This document shows, in pieces, positions 1-7,385 of a DNA stretch of 37,679 nt. Origin of the DNA: Candidatus Melainabacteria bacterium GWF2_37_15 (lineage in GTDB: Bacteria > Cyanobacteriota > Vampirovibrionia > Gastranaerophilales > UBA9971). A model generated the notes under the pieces. It was not told the origin of the DNA, made no database searches, and saw only the letters and a list, made by a program, of their open reading frames with translations. Each line of letters opens with the position of its first letter. Position 1 is the stretch's first letter. A program made the position numbers and the translations under genes. Location of the stretch: positions 1 through 37,679 of the forward strand of contig MFRL01000021.1 in assembly GCA_001784565.1 (NCBI GenBank). Direction: 5' to 3'.

Positions 1-1
1 T

Positions 2-319
2 GAAATTCAGGCTCAGAACCTGCGGAACAAATACAAAGATCACTCTGTTATTAGACCTTTGATTTTGTACTGTAGGAAACACAAGTTAGGTTTTGAATTT
101 TTAAAAGAAATTGTCCACGGTAATTACGGCCAAAGCGGAGTAAAAAGTTTTAACACTACCAGCATGTACTATATGAAAATAGGAAATAACCTGTTAAAAC
201 AGGATACAGAGTTTTGCGGTTGGAGAAGTTTATTAGACCTGATAACTTTTGCATACGAACATGTAGGTCTTCAAAAACCGGAAAATCTCTTAAGAGCACT
301 TCATGCCTTTAATAGATAA
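2..319 (+). CDS. C-terminal part of an unknown protein (cut by window edge)
   Basis: The reading frame is open from the first bases of the window to a TAA at 317-319, so the gene begins upstream and about 105 C-terminal residues are visible. The visible part is mixed basic and aromatic (YCRKHKLGFEFLKEIVHGNYG near the start; CGWRSLLDLITFAYEHVG further on) with no membrane segment and no motif I recognise. It looks like a soluble alpha-helical domain. The next gene begins 9 bases after the stop, so the two may be co-transcribed. I assign no function; the frame itself is well supported by its uninterrupted length and its neighbour spacing. Confidence 0.6.
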   Translation, partial: EIQAQNLRNKYKDHSVIRPLILYCRKHKLGFEFLKEIVHGNYGQSGVKSFNTTSMYYMKIGNNLLKQDTEFCGWRSLLDLITFAYEHVGLQKPENLLRALHAFNR

Positions 320-328
320 CCAAAAATT

Positions 329-1015
329 ATGAAAAAACTAACCTTACTTCTAGTAAGCTTCATTTTTTGCATAAGCATGGCATTTTCTGAGCAAAGGGAA
401 AATGTGCTTATTATTCTTGATTGTTCCTTGAGCATGGAGGATGAAATCAACGGCCAGAGGAAAATTGATATTGCAAAAAATACAATAAGCACAGTACTGT
501 CCGAAATTCCTCCCACTGTTAATGTTGGGTTGAGGGTGTACGGCCATAAAAGGGATAAATTAAAAGGCTTTCTTGGAATTGATAAGTGCGAAATATCTGA
601 TCTGCTGGTTCCGGTCGGCCAAAATAACCGCCAGGTGATTTCCCAGGAGTTATCAAAACTCGAACCTGTAGGCTGGACGCCAATATGTTATTCTCTGGAG
701 CAGGCTTCTACCTATGATTTTAGTAATATGCCGGGCAAAAAAAGGATTATTCTGGTAAGTGATGGCATGGAAACATGCAGCGGCAGTCCGTGCGAGCTGG
801 CTGTTGATCTTGTCAGGAAAAATTCTGATATATCAATAGATGTCATAGGGTTTGACGTTTCTTCTGAGCCTTCTGTTATTAGTAATTTAAGGTGTGTAGC
901 GCTTGCGACACGGGGTAAGTTTTATACAGCAGATGATCCTGAGCAGTTTTTAAGGAGTTTAAAGCAAAGTTTTAGTGTTTCTCGGGAAGTAGAGGGTAGG
1001 ATTCTGGGGAAATAA
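329..1015 (+). CDS. Secreted von Willebrand factor A domain protein
   Basis: 228 residues. The N-terminus is a Sec signal peptide: MKK, a hydrophobic core to about residue 18, and a likely cleavage before SEQRENV, so the product is exported. The rest is one vWA fold. The MIDAS metal site is visible as D31-x-S33-x-S35 (DCSLSM), with a Thr in the GWTP segment and the SDGMETC segment supplying the later Asp. Such domains bind Mg2+ and mediate protein-protein contacts; many relatives carry a 'Ca-activated chloride channel-like' label that says nothing of function. There are several extra cysteines (CEISD, CYS, CSGSPC), consistent with disulfides outside the cytoplasm. It follows the unknown upstream gene by 9 bases. 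No good Shine-Dalgarno is seen, so coupling to the upstream gene is likely. The partner is unknown. Confidence 0.8.
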   Translation: MKKLTLLLVSFIFCISMAFSEQRENVLIILDCSLSMEDEINGQRKIDIAKNTISTVLSEIPPTVNVGLRVYGHKRDKLKGFLGIDKCEISDLLVPVGQNNRQVISQELSKLEPVGWTPICYSLEQASTYDFSNMPGKKRIILVSDGMETCSGSPCELAVDLVRKNSDISIDVIGFDVSSEPSVISNLRCVALATRGKFYTADDPEQFLRSLKQSFSVSREVEGRILGK

Positions 1016-1020
1016 GGAAA

Positions 1021-1864
1021 TCAAACCTTTTCTTTTTTTATTTCGCCCACTTTTTTATAGATGCCCGGGCCAACTTTTTCTAAAACTTTATTTTTTTTGG
1101 TATTAACATAACATTTCATAATTTCAGGAAAAACTCCATCATCGTGTGTTAACAATATTCCTCCCGGGTTTAGCATTTTAACAAGATTAACTGCTGTTTT
1201 TATATCTTCATCATAGTTTAAATACATTGATACATAATGGTTGGATATTATGTCATATTTTTTCCTGCGTTGTTCATCCTTTTTAGCTTCGTTTTCTGCA
1301 AAATCCACAATGTCAGTATTCCAAAAAGTTTTTTCAGGATTGCGTACAACCTTTGTAAGATATTCAACTATATGAGGTTTTGCCTTATATCTATAACCTG
1401 ATACACATTTACCTGAACCTGTTACATAAAAATCAGGTTCCTTAATGAAGCTTGATTTAGGATAAAAATCATAAAAATACCCTCTTTCACAATAAGAAAG
1501 CTTATCAACCTCTGTATTAGGAATTTCAGGCTTTAAATCCACACAATTTAAGTCCAGATAATCATCAATGGGTCTATGATTTTGCATTTCACTGAGTATA
1601 GACAAATAAGAAAACGGCTCCTCAAGATTTGCAACACCCACTACAAGCATTTTGGCTTTTGGTTTAGACTCAAGTACTTTTCTAAATTCACTTTTTAGTA
1701 TTTTTACTATGTAATTGCCTAAACCAGAGTGAAGTATTCAATAGTGATTCTTTTTTGAGGAGTTCCTGATAATCTTTTACCCCAAATCCAATATTGCCAT
1801 GCTTATTTAGCGGGCAGGGGCGGTAATTATAGTTTATAGCTGGATATGCTGCTGGAGAAATCAT
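1021..1864 (-). pseudogene. CheR-like methyltransferase paralogue, frameshifted
   Basis: This is the broken sister of the intact gene at 2866-3708. An ATG at 1864 opens a 58-codon frame (MISPAAYPAINYNYRPCPLNKHG...) that matches the N-terminus of the intact paralogue through the shared segment ending Trp-Phe-Arg, then hits TGA at 1688-1690. The rest of the homology continues in another frame (ILKSEFRKVLESKPK..., then VGVANLEEPFSYLSI from about 1650 down to 1021). Between Trp-Phe and Ile-Leu-Lys-Ser the intact copy has 45 nt and this copy 25 nt, so a 20-nt deletion explains the shift. The downstream piece is still open for 209 codons and starts at an ATG (1650), so a truncated protein is possible. 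It retains the motif-I-like segment (VGVANLEEPFSYLSI) and the late NPGGILL segment of a SAM methyltransferase fold. Confidence 0.75.
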
Positions 1865-1898
1865 AATTTTACTTTTTTAATTCTGTACTACTTCATTT

Positions 1899-1927
1899 AA
1901 TGAAGCTGAATAATAAAAATTGCTAAA
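1899..1927 (-). repeat. Upstream block shared with the second CheR-like gene
   Basis: A 29-base block (core CTGAATAAT then AAAATTGCTAAA) lies just upstream of the frameshifted CheR-like gene. It matches 3721-3749, upstream of the intact paralogue, at 25 of 29 positions by eye. The two genes were therefore duplicated with their 5' regions, and the block may hold their common promoter or operator. A 15-nt palindrome, CTTCATT-T-AATGAAG, overlaps this copy at 1891-1905 and is not preserved in the other copy. Confidence 0.55.
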
Positions 1928-1991
1928 AATTTAAGTAAATTTATCATTGTTTCCACAAGCTTGCAGGGCAGGGTTATGTTAAAATAAATTT

Positions 1992-2879
1992 ATGCTAAAT
2001 AAAGAAAAGCCTGTCCACATAACTTTTGATGAAAGCTGCACAAAATGCGGCGCATGCGCTCTAGCATGCCCGGCAGAATATTTATTGTATGAAAATAATG
2101 AAGTAAAAATTAACAATGATGCGCCTTTTGGGTGTATTCAATGCGGGCATTGCATGATGAGCTGCCCTGTAGATGCCATTAAAGTAAGAGGGGAAGGTAT
2201 TTCAGAACAGGATATTTTTGAGCTGGAAAAAGATTCTATCGGTTATGAGCAGCTCTACGCCCTTCTTTCCAAAAGAAGAAGTGCAAGAAAATTCAAAAAA
2301 CAGGAAGTGCCGCAGGAAATTATTGATAAAATCCTCCAGGCAGGAGCAACCGGCGCTATCAGTATCCCGCCATATGAGGTTAAAGTGCTGGTAATTAACG
2401 GTTTTGACAAGGTGCAGGAATTTGCCGGCGATGTTGTAAATTCTTTTAAAAAAATCGGAAAAATAATGAATCCCTTTGTTTTAAAGCTTGTAAAGCCGCT
2501 TATTGGGGATGCAAACTACAAAATGTTTAATGAATTTATTGTTCCTCTCCTTGATATGACCGTGGAATCAAGGGAAAAAGGGGAAGATATCCTCTTTTAT
2601 GACGCGCCTGCCGTACTGGTGTTTTACACAACAGAGCTGTGTGATAGCGAAGATGCTATTATTGCCGCAACCCTTGCCATGACAGCCGCGGATTCACTGA
2701 GACTTGGTACTTGTATAATCGGGTCTGTGCCTCCAGCTATAAATAAAAATTCCCAATTAAAGGAAAAATACGGCATTTTAAAGAAGGAAAAGGTGGCATT
2801 AGCTTTTATTCTCGGATACCCTGAAAAAACATTTACTAAAGGAATCACAAGAAAATTTAAAGCGGTTAGGAATTATTAA
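1992..2879 (+). CDS. Ferredoxin-nitroreductase fusion protein
   Basis: 295 residues with two parts. Residues about 8-70 form a bacterial 2[4Fe-4S] ferredoxin domain with two complete cluster motifs, CTKCGACALACP and CIQCGHCMMSCP. The remainder is a nitroreductase-type flavoprotein domain beginning near SKRRSARKFKKQEVP, the usual FMN phosphate-binding Arg/Ser segment, and ending with GYP after ILG. Fusions of this kind pass electrons from the clusters to FMN for reduction of small substrates such as nitro compounds, quinones or enones; the substrate cannot be read from sequence. It is cytoplasmic, with no signal peptide. It lies alone on the plus strand between the two CheR-like genes, and its 3' end overlaps the convergent intact copy by 14 bases. 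Two-thirds of the typical nitroreductase domain length follows the ferredoxin part, so it is full length. Confidence 0.85.
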   Translation: MLNKEKPVHITFDESCTKCGACALACPAEYLLYENNEVKINNDAPFGCIQCGHCMMSCPVDAIKVRGEGISEQDIFELEKDSIGYEQLYALLSKRRSARKFKKQEVPQEIIDKILQAGATGAISIPPYEVKVLVINGFDKVQEFAGDVVNSFKKIGKIMNPFVLKLVKPLIGDANYKMFNEFIVPLLDMTVESREKGEDILFYDAPAVLVFYTTELCDSEDAIIAATLAMTAADSLRLGTCIIGSVPPAINKNSQLKEKYGILKKEKVALAFILGYPEKTFTKGITRKFKAVRNY

Positions 2880-3708
2880 CTCTTACGTCACTCACTTTTC
2901 TATAAATTCCCGAGCCGGGGCTTAATTCCTGTAGAACAGTATTGCCATTTTTATTAATATTGTTTTTTATAAGAAACCGAAACATGGGCCCTCTGGCAAT
3001 TAATAATCCCCCGGAATTTAGTATGTTTACAAGGTTAAAAGCTGTTTCTTTCTCTTCTTTAACATCTTTGAGATAGTCGAGTACAAAATTACAGGATATA
3101 ATGTCATATTTCCCTTCTTTTCCCTTTTTAGTTTCATTGAGTGCAAAATCAACTACATCAGTATCCCAATGCGCTTTTTTAGGGTCAGAAAGTACTTTTT
3201 TTAAATATTCGGTTATTTTTGGTAGTATAGCGTATTTTTTAGAACTAGAAATTTCTCCAAAAAAACTTGTCCATGGAAAGGATTCTCCATATCTGTCTTC
3301 AAAATAGCCATAATCATAGTATTTTGTTAGGTAAGAAATTTGATCAATTTTTGAATCCGAAATTTTAGGCTTTAAATCCACGCAGTTTAAATCAAGATAG
3401 CTTTCAATAGGTTGATGATTCTTCATTTCATTAAATATGCTTAAGTATGTAAAGGGCTCTTCCAGGTCTGCAACTCCGATTATAAGCATTGAAGGCTTTG
3501 GTTTATTGTCAAAAACATTCTTAAACGCACTCTTTAATATTTGCAAATCTTCTTTTGTAAGGAATTCTCCTTCTTTTCTAAACCATTGGGATGCATTTAA
3601 TAAAATGCCATTTTCCTGTTGGACTGCCTTATAATCCCTTACTCCAAACTGCACATGTCCGTGCTTATTTGGAGAGTATGGATAGTAATTATAGCTTAAT
3701 TTCATCAT
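2866..3708 (-). CDS. CheR-like SAM-dependent methyltransferase family protein (intact copy)
   Basis: About 280 residues. The middle carries a CheR-like SAM-binding signature (IGVADLEEPFTYLSI, compare the GEEPYS of CheR motif I), then DLNCVDLKP. The second half has WDTDVVDFAL, KYDIISCNFVLDYL and LNSGGLLIARG, the pattern of strands 4-5 of a Rossmann methyltransferase. The N-terminus (SYNYYPYSPNKHGHVQFGVRDY) is lineage-specific. No receptor, CheB or pentapeptide-binding domain is nearby, so a chemotaxis role is not implied. Starts are ambiguous: GTG 3711, ATG 3708 and ATG 3705 are consecutive and no Shine-Dalgarno separates them; I use the first ATG. It is paralogous to the frameshifted gene at 1021-1864. 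The substrate is unknown. Confidence 0.65.
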   Translation of the reverse strand: MMKLSYNYYPYSPNKHGHVQFGVRDYKAVQQENGILLNASQWFRKEGEFLTKEDLQILKSAFKNVFDNKPKPSMLIIGVADLEEPFTYLSIFNEMKNHQPIESYLDLNCVDLKPKISDSKIDQISYLTKYYDYGYFEDRYGESFPWTSFFGEISSSKKYAILPKITEYLKKVLSDPKKAHWDTDVVDFALNETKKGKEGKYDIISCNFVLDYLKDVKEEKETAFNLVNILNSGGLLIARGPMFRFLIKNNINKNGNTVLQELSPGSGIYRKVSDVRVNNS

Positions 3709-3720
3709 CACGTATTAATT

Positions 3721-3749
3721 AACAAGGCTGAATAATGAAAATTGCTAAA
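3721..3749 (-). repeat. Upstream block, second copy
   Basis: This is the partner of the block at 1899-1927, sitting at the same place relative to the intact CheR-like gene. On the minus strand it reads into the start region at 3705-3711. It also lies immediately upstream of the divergent gap promoter at 3755-3783, so any regulator bound here could touch both genes. Confidence 0.55.
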
Positions 3750-3754
3750 TCCTC

Positions 3755-3783
3755 TTGATTTATTAACATGTTTTAACTATAAA
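3755..3783 (+). promoter_or_regulatory. Sigma-70-type promoter of gap
   Basis: TTGATT (3755-3760) and TATAAA (3778-3783) are separated by exactly 17 bases, an excellent housekeeping promoter. Transcription would start near 3790. That places the upstream in-frame ATG at 3788 at the very 5' end of the RNA and supports the downstream ATG at 3821 as the real start of gap. Confidence 0.7.
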
Positions 3784-3820
3784 GAAAATGTATGTTAATA
3801 GGAAAAATGGGGTTTATATT

Positions 3821-4846
3821 ATGGTAAAAGTCGCAATAAACGGATTTGGAAGAATCGGACGTAACACTCTTAGAGCCGCTGTAGCAAACGGTTCTTTCGC
3901 AAGGCTTGAATATGTTGCTATCAATGACCCAGGTTTAACACCTGATCAAGCAGCTCACCTTTTCAAGTATGACTCAATTATGGGCAGATTTGACGGCGAA
4001 GTATCAGCTTACAATGAAGGTATCGTTGTAAACGGCAAACAAATTAAATTCTATGCAGAAAAAGATCCTGCACAGCTTCCATGGAAAGCATTGGGCGTGG
4101 AAGTAGTAATCGAATCAACAGGATTCTTTACCGATGGGCCAAAAGCAAAAGCACACATTGACGCTGGTGCGAAAAAAGTTATTATTTCTGCTCCTGCGAA
4201 AAATGTTGACAACACAATCTGTATAGGAATCAACCATGACAGTTATGATCCTGCAACACAGAACATAATTTCAATGGCAAGCTGTACAACAAACTGTCTT
4301 GCTCCTATAGCTATGGTTCTTAACAAAGAATTCGGCATTAAAGAAGGTTTAATGACAACAATTCACTCATACACAGGCGACCAGAGAGTTCTTGACGCTG
4401 GCCACAAAGACCTTAGAAGAGCTAGAGCAGCTTGTATGAACATAGTTCCTACAACAACAGGCGCAGCTAAAGCGGTTGGTTTAGTATTACCTGAAATGCA
4501 AGGTAAATTAAACGGCTTTGCAATGAGAGTTCCTACTCCAGACGTATCAATCGTTGACCTGGTAGTAACAACCGAAAAACCTGTAACAAAAGAATCAGTT
4601 AACGCAGCACTTAAAAATGCATCAGAAACATATTTAAAAGGAATTCTTGAGTATGTTGAAGAGCCTGTAGTAAGCTCAGACTTCATCGGCTCACACTATT
4701 CAAGCAGTGTTGATTCTGATTTAACAATGACCATGGGCACCAATATGGTGAAAGTTGTTTCCTGGTATGACAACGAAATGGGCTACTCAACAAGGCTCGC
4801 AGAAACAACCGAAATGGTAGCAAACAAGTTAACTGTTAACGCATAA
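3821..4846 (+). CDS. gap: Type I glyceraldehyde-3-phosphate dehydrogenase
   Basis: 341 residues from ATG 3821. It oxidises glyceraldehyde-3-phosphate to 1,3-bisphosphoglycerate with NAD+ and phosphate in the cytoplasm. The N-terminal NAD-binding motif NGFGRIGR is at residues 7-14. The catalytic cysteine is C155 in SMASCTTNCLAP, and the C-terminal WYDNEMGYS segment is present. Length is typical for the family (about 335-340). An in-frame ATG at 3788 would add 11 residues before the conserved start, but it coincides with the predicted transcription start and is unlikely. It is a single-gene unit with a strong promoter upstream and a perfect terminator downstream. Codon use is rich in preferred codons, as expected for a highly expressed gene. 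Cofactor preference (NAD over NADP) is inferred, not proved. Confidence 0.97.
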   Translation: MVKVAINGFGRIGRNTLRAAVANGSFARLEYVAINDPGLTPDQAAHLFKYDSIMGRFDGEVSAYNEGIVVNGKQIKFYAEKDPAQLPWKALGVEVVIESTGFFTDGPKAKAHIDAGAKKVIISAPAKNVDNTICIGINHDSYDPATQNIISMASCTTNCLAPIAMVLNKEFGIKEGLMTTIHSYTGDQRVLDAGHKDLRRARAACMNIVPTTTGAAKAVGLVLPEMQGKLNGFAMRVPTPDVSIVDLVVTTEKPVTKESVNAALKNASETYLKGILEYVEEPVVSSDFIGSHYSSSVDSDLTMTMGTNMVKVVSWYDNEMGYSTRLAETTEMVANKLTVNA

Positions 4847-4872
4847 ATTTAAGCTAAAAAGCTTTTAATATT

Positions 4873-4901
4873 AAAAATGGCGGGATAAACCCGCCATTTT
4901 T
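4873..4901 (+). terminator. Rho-independent terminator after gap
   Basis: A perfect 12-bp stem, AAAAATGGCGGG with CCCGCCATTTTT, closes a 5-nt loop (ATAAA) 27 bases after the gap stop. The A and T flanks make it functional in both directions. Confidence 0.9.
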
Positions 4902-4952
4902 GTTACAAATATTTATAAATAAACGATTAATTTTTTCTTTTTTGTTGTTTTA

Positions 4953-4958
4953 TATAAT
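4953..4958 (+). promoter_or_regulatory. Likely -10 box for the gene at 4988
   Basis: A consensus TATAAT lies 30 bases before the start codon at 4988. The -35 region 17 bases upstream is only a T-run, so the promoter call rests mainly on the -10. Confidence 0.45.
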
Positions 4959-4987
4959 TAGGTAGGTTTAACAAAAAGGAAAAATTT

Positions 4988-5461
4988 ATGTCAATTAACC
5001 CTCCGCAATCAAATATTCAACCCCCTGAAAAAAGATCATATGATAACCCAAAAACAGTTCTCAAAGCGGCTGCGGGACTTGGAGCGGTGGGTGCTTTAAC
5101 AGGAGCGGTACTGCCTGTTTCTGATAAAGCTTTGGATAAATTTGTTAAAAATAACGGAACAAAAATTAACATCTGGTTTTTTAACTCCCTTAAAAAAGGT
5201 GAGCAAAAAGGAAAAAAATGGGCTTTGGATTTATTAAAGGAAATGGGTATAGATTCCGCTAAAAATTTAACAAAAGAAGAAGTAGCTAAAAAGTTATCTA
5301 AAGGCATCATAGAAACCACTTATCCCCATATGAAAAAGTTTTTAAGAATAGATAGGGCAGCAGCTGGAGCAGCGGCAGGCATGTCAATTGGAGCGGTGGC
5401 CGCAGTAGCGCATATTTTTAACAATAAACATAAAACCAACAGCGTTAATCTGATTAAATAA
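4988..5461 (+). CDS. Small membrane-associated protein of unknown function
   Basis: 157 residues, preceded by a good ribosome site (AAAAAGGAAAAA). It has a Pro-rich N-terminus, a Gly/Ala-rich hydrophobic helix at about 26-45 (KAAAGLGAVGALTGAV), a basic central region (KKGEQKGKKW) and a second Gly/Ala-rich helix at about 125-143 (AAAGAAAGMSIGAVAAVAHIF). The pattern suggests two membrane or helix-packing segments around a soluble loop. I recognise no family. Its style (short, Gly/Ala helices, Lys-rich loops) recurs in the genes at 11609-12163, 12166-12660 and 35449-36342, which may be related lineage-specific envelope proteins. It is monocistronic: terminator of gap before it and hairpins after it. 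Confidence 0.7.
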   Translation: MSINPPQSNIQPPEKRSYDNPKTVLKAAAGLGAVGALTGAVLPVSDKALDKFVKNNGTKINIWFFNSLKKGEQKGKKWALDLLKEMGIDSAKNLTKEEVAKKLSKGIIETTYPHMKKFLRIDRAAAGAAAGMSIGAVAAVAHIFNNKHKTNSVNLIK

Positions 5462-5479
5462 ATTTGTAATTATAACAAT

Positions 5480-5500
5480 TTGATGGTAACATTACATCAA
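5480..5500 (+). promoter_or_regulatory. Dyad symmetry in the rimP leader
   Basis: TTGATG (5480-5485) and CATCAA (5495-5500) form perfect 6-bp arms around a spacer that is itself nearly symmetric. TTGATG could also serve as a -35 hexamer, with a poor -10 at about 5503-5509. It could be an operator or an RNA hairpin upstream of the rimP-nusA operon. Confidence 0.35.
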
Positions 5501-5504
5501 TCTC

Positions 5505-5538
5505 ATAAAGAGAGCGGGTTAAGTCCTGCTCTCTTTAT
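5505..5538 (+). terminator. Hairpin between the 4988 gene and rimP (terminator or attenuator)
   Basis: A 14-bp stem (ATAAAGAGAGCGGG with CCTGCTCTCTTTAT, one G-U pair) closes a 6-nt loop. It ends 9 bases before the rimP ribosome site. The U-tract is weak (CUCUUUAU), so it may be a terminator for the upstream gene or a leader structure of the rimP operon. Confidence 0.5.
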
Positions 5539-5560
5539 AAGTTAAATAAGGGGTCTAACC

Positions 5561-5983
5561 TTGATAAGTAAAACTGAAATGAATAGCAAAATAATGCCGG
5601 TCGTGGATAAAATCGTTAAAGACAGCGGTTTAATCCTGGTGGAAGAAGATTTTGTCAAAGAAGCCGGTAAATGGACGCTTAAAATATTTATTTATAACCC
5701 CGAAAAACCCATTACACACGAAAACTGCGAAAATGTGACAAGGAAACTTTCTGAACACCTCGATGAAATCATTACTGTCCCCTACTATCTGGAAGTGAGC
5801 AGCCCGGGAATAGACAGAAAGCTTAAATCAGAAAGGGAATACCACATTTTTAAAGGCAAAAGAGCTAAAATAAAACTGAAAACCGGTAAAATTTATATAA
5901 GTGAAATTAATGATGAAGTAATAAAAAAATATATAAATAATGAAATTTCTTACACAAAACTTGATCCTGAATATAACCTTTAA
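5561..5983 (+). CDS. rimP: Ribosome maturation factor RimP
   Basis: 140 residues. RimP binds the 30S precursor and helps its late maturation. The N-terminal domain has the family signature ending EVSSPGIDRKLKSEREY (about residues 80-95), and the segment KIFIYNPEKPITHENCENVTRKLSEHLDE fits the conserved 'D...GV.ldDC..vSr.ls..lD' region. The C-terminal Sm-like domain is short. The start is TTG at 5561, chosen because AAGGGG (5548-5553) lies 7 bases upstream; the first ATG (5579) has no ribosome site. It is the first gene of rimP-nusA-ylxR-infB-rbfA, with nusA 11 bases after its stop. Confidence 0.9.
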   Translation: MISKTEMNSKIMPVVDKIVKDSGLILVEEDFVKEAGKWTLKIFIYNPEKPITHENCENVTRKLSEHLDEIITVPYYLEVSSPGIDRKLKSEREYHIFKGKRAKIKLKTGKIYISEINDEVIKKYINNEISYTKLDPEYNL

Positions 5984-5994
5984 GGAGATAAAAA

Positions 5995-7125
5995 ATGATT
6001 AAAGTCGGCAAAGCGCTTGTAGAAGCAACTGATCAAATGGAAAAAGAAAAAGGCATCCCCAAAGACGCCATAATGAGATTGATTTGTGATGCCATGCTCA
6101 CAGCATATAAGAAACATCTTAAGGAAAAGAACGTCTTAAATATTGTTGCCGCTGTTGATGAGATCAACGGCGAAGTCGGCGTGTTCCGAGTAAAAGAAGT
6201 TGTCGAACAGGTTGAAGACGAACACATTCAGATGAGTCTTGAAGAAGCACAGGAAATTGACCCTAATGCTGAAGTAGGAGACGAAATCCAGGTAGATGTT
6301 ACTCCGTCCGACTTTGGAAGAATTGCAGCGCAGGCGGCAAAACAGGTTATCACCCAGAGATTGAGAGAAGCTGAAAGATCACTTATCCTTGAGGAGTTCA
6401 CTTCAAAAAAAGGAACTCTGGTAACCGGAATAGTAAGAAGGGTTGAACCGCGGCATGCTATAGTAAATATCGGTAAAACCGACGCTATACTGCCTAAAAA
6501 GGAACAAATCCCAAGAGAATACTACAGAATTAACGACAGGCTAAGAGTATATGTCCTGGACGTTAGAGAAACCAGCAAACTTCCACAGGTTATTTTATCC
6601 CAGATACACCCGAGAATAGTTCAGGAATTGTTTGAACTTGAAGTTCCTGAAATAGAAGACGGAATAATCGAGATAAAATCAATTGCAAGAGAAGCAGGCT
6701 TCAGGACAAAAATAGCTGTAGCAAGCACAGACCCTAACGTTGACCCGGTAGGAGCATGCATTGGCCCAAGAGGCGGCAGGATCCAAACCATAGTTAATGA
6801 ACTTAAAAACGAAAAAATCGATATAATCAGGTACACTGATAACCCGGTAGAATACATTACTAATGCGCTTTCTCCGGCAAGAATAGTATCAGTACAAATC
6901 CTTGACCCGGATAATAGAGTAGCGGTTGTGATAGTACCGGATGACCAGTTAAGTCTGGCGATTGGCAGGGAAGGCCAGAACGTAAGACTCGCACACAGGT
7001 TAACAGGCTGGAAGATTGACATAAAGAGTCTTTCCCAGTATGAAAAAATGGAACAGGAAGATCAGGATTATGAGGAATATGTCGAATCTCAAGAATCTGA
7101 AGAAACAGCCGAACAGGAGGATTAA
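5995..7125 (+). CDS. nusA: Transcription termination/antitermination factor NusA
   Basis: 376 residues, preceded by AAGGAG 6 bases before the ATG. NusA binds RNA polymerase and nascent RNA and modulates pausing, termination and antitermination. The order seen is an N-terminal polymerase-binding domain (about 1-125), an S1 domain (about 130-200, GTLVTGIVRRVEPRHAIVNIG), then two KH domains (IGPRGGRIQTIVNEL and AIGREGQNVRLAHRLTGWKIDI). After the KH domains there is only a short acidic tail (EQEDQDYEEYVESQESEE), with no C-terminal acidic repeats, as in most non-proteobacterial NusA proteins. The YlxR gene follows 5 bases after the stop. Confidence 0.96.
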   Translation: MIKVGKALVEATDQMEKEKGIPKDAIMRLICDAMLTAYKKHLKEKNVLNIVAAVDEINGEVGVFRVKEVVEQVEDEHIQMSLEEAQEIDPNAEVGDEIQVDVTPSDFGRIAAQAAKQVITQRLREAERSLILEEFTSKKGTLVTGIVRRVEPRHAIVNIGKTDAILPKKEQIPREYYRINDRLRVYVLDVRETSKLPQVILSQIHPRIVQELFELEVPEIEDGIIEIKSIAREAGFRTKIAVASTDPNVDPVGACIGPRGGRIQTIVNELKNEKIDIIRYTDNPVEYITNALSPARIVSVQILDPDNRVAVVIVPDDQLSLAIGREGQNVRLAHRLTGWKIDIKSLSQYEKMEQEDQDYEEYVESQESEETAEQED

Positions 7126-7130
7126 ATAAT

Positions 7131-7385
7131 TTGCCCATTAGGAAATGTTTAGGGTGTAACAAGATTAACGAATCCTCTCAAATGGTGAAAATAACCAGGG
7201 TACACAACACTCGCAACATATTAATAAATCCCCCTTCAACATATTTTGGCCGATCTTCTTATATTTGTTATAATAAAGAGTGCGTACAAAATGTAATTAA
7301 AAGGAAAAAACTTCCCAAATCACTAAAAACAGAAATATCTCAGGAAATTATTGAACAAATTAAGAATCTAACAGGAATAAAGTAA
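7131..7385 (+). CDS. ylxR: YlxR family RNA-binding protein (DUF448)
   Basis: 84 residues. The N-terminal PIRKCLGCNKINESSQMVKITR matches the YlxR signature (P-x-R-x-C-x-x-C). The later RSSYICYNKECV matches the conserved GR-[GS]-[AS]-Y-x-C region, and a Lys-rich stretch (KRKKLPKSLK) is consistent with nucleic-acid binding. YlxR proteins sit between nusA and infB in many bacteria and are implicated in RNA binding and regulation of nearby transcription. The start is TTG at 7131, with AGGAGG at 7115-7120 placed 10 bases upstream; no ATG fits the conserved N-terminus. Its stop codon directly abuts the infB ATG, so translation is probably coupled. Confidence 0.88.
   Translation: MPIRKCLGCNKINESSQMVKITRVHNTRNILINPPSTYFGRSSYICYNKECVQNVIKRKKLPKSLKTEISQEIIEQIKNLTGIK

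Noticed and set aside
1688-1864. Treating the 58-codon upstream piece of the CheR-like gene as a separate small protein
   Set aside because: It matches the N-terminus of the intact paralogue and ends where the deletion shifts the frame, so it is part of the broken gene.
3788-3820. Upstream ATG (3788) as the start of gap
   Set aside because: It coincides with the predicted transcription start from the promoter at 3755-3783 and adds residues absent from the family.
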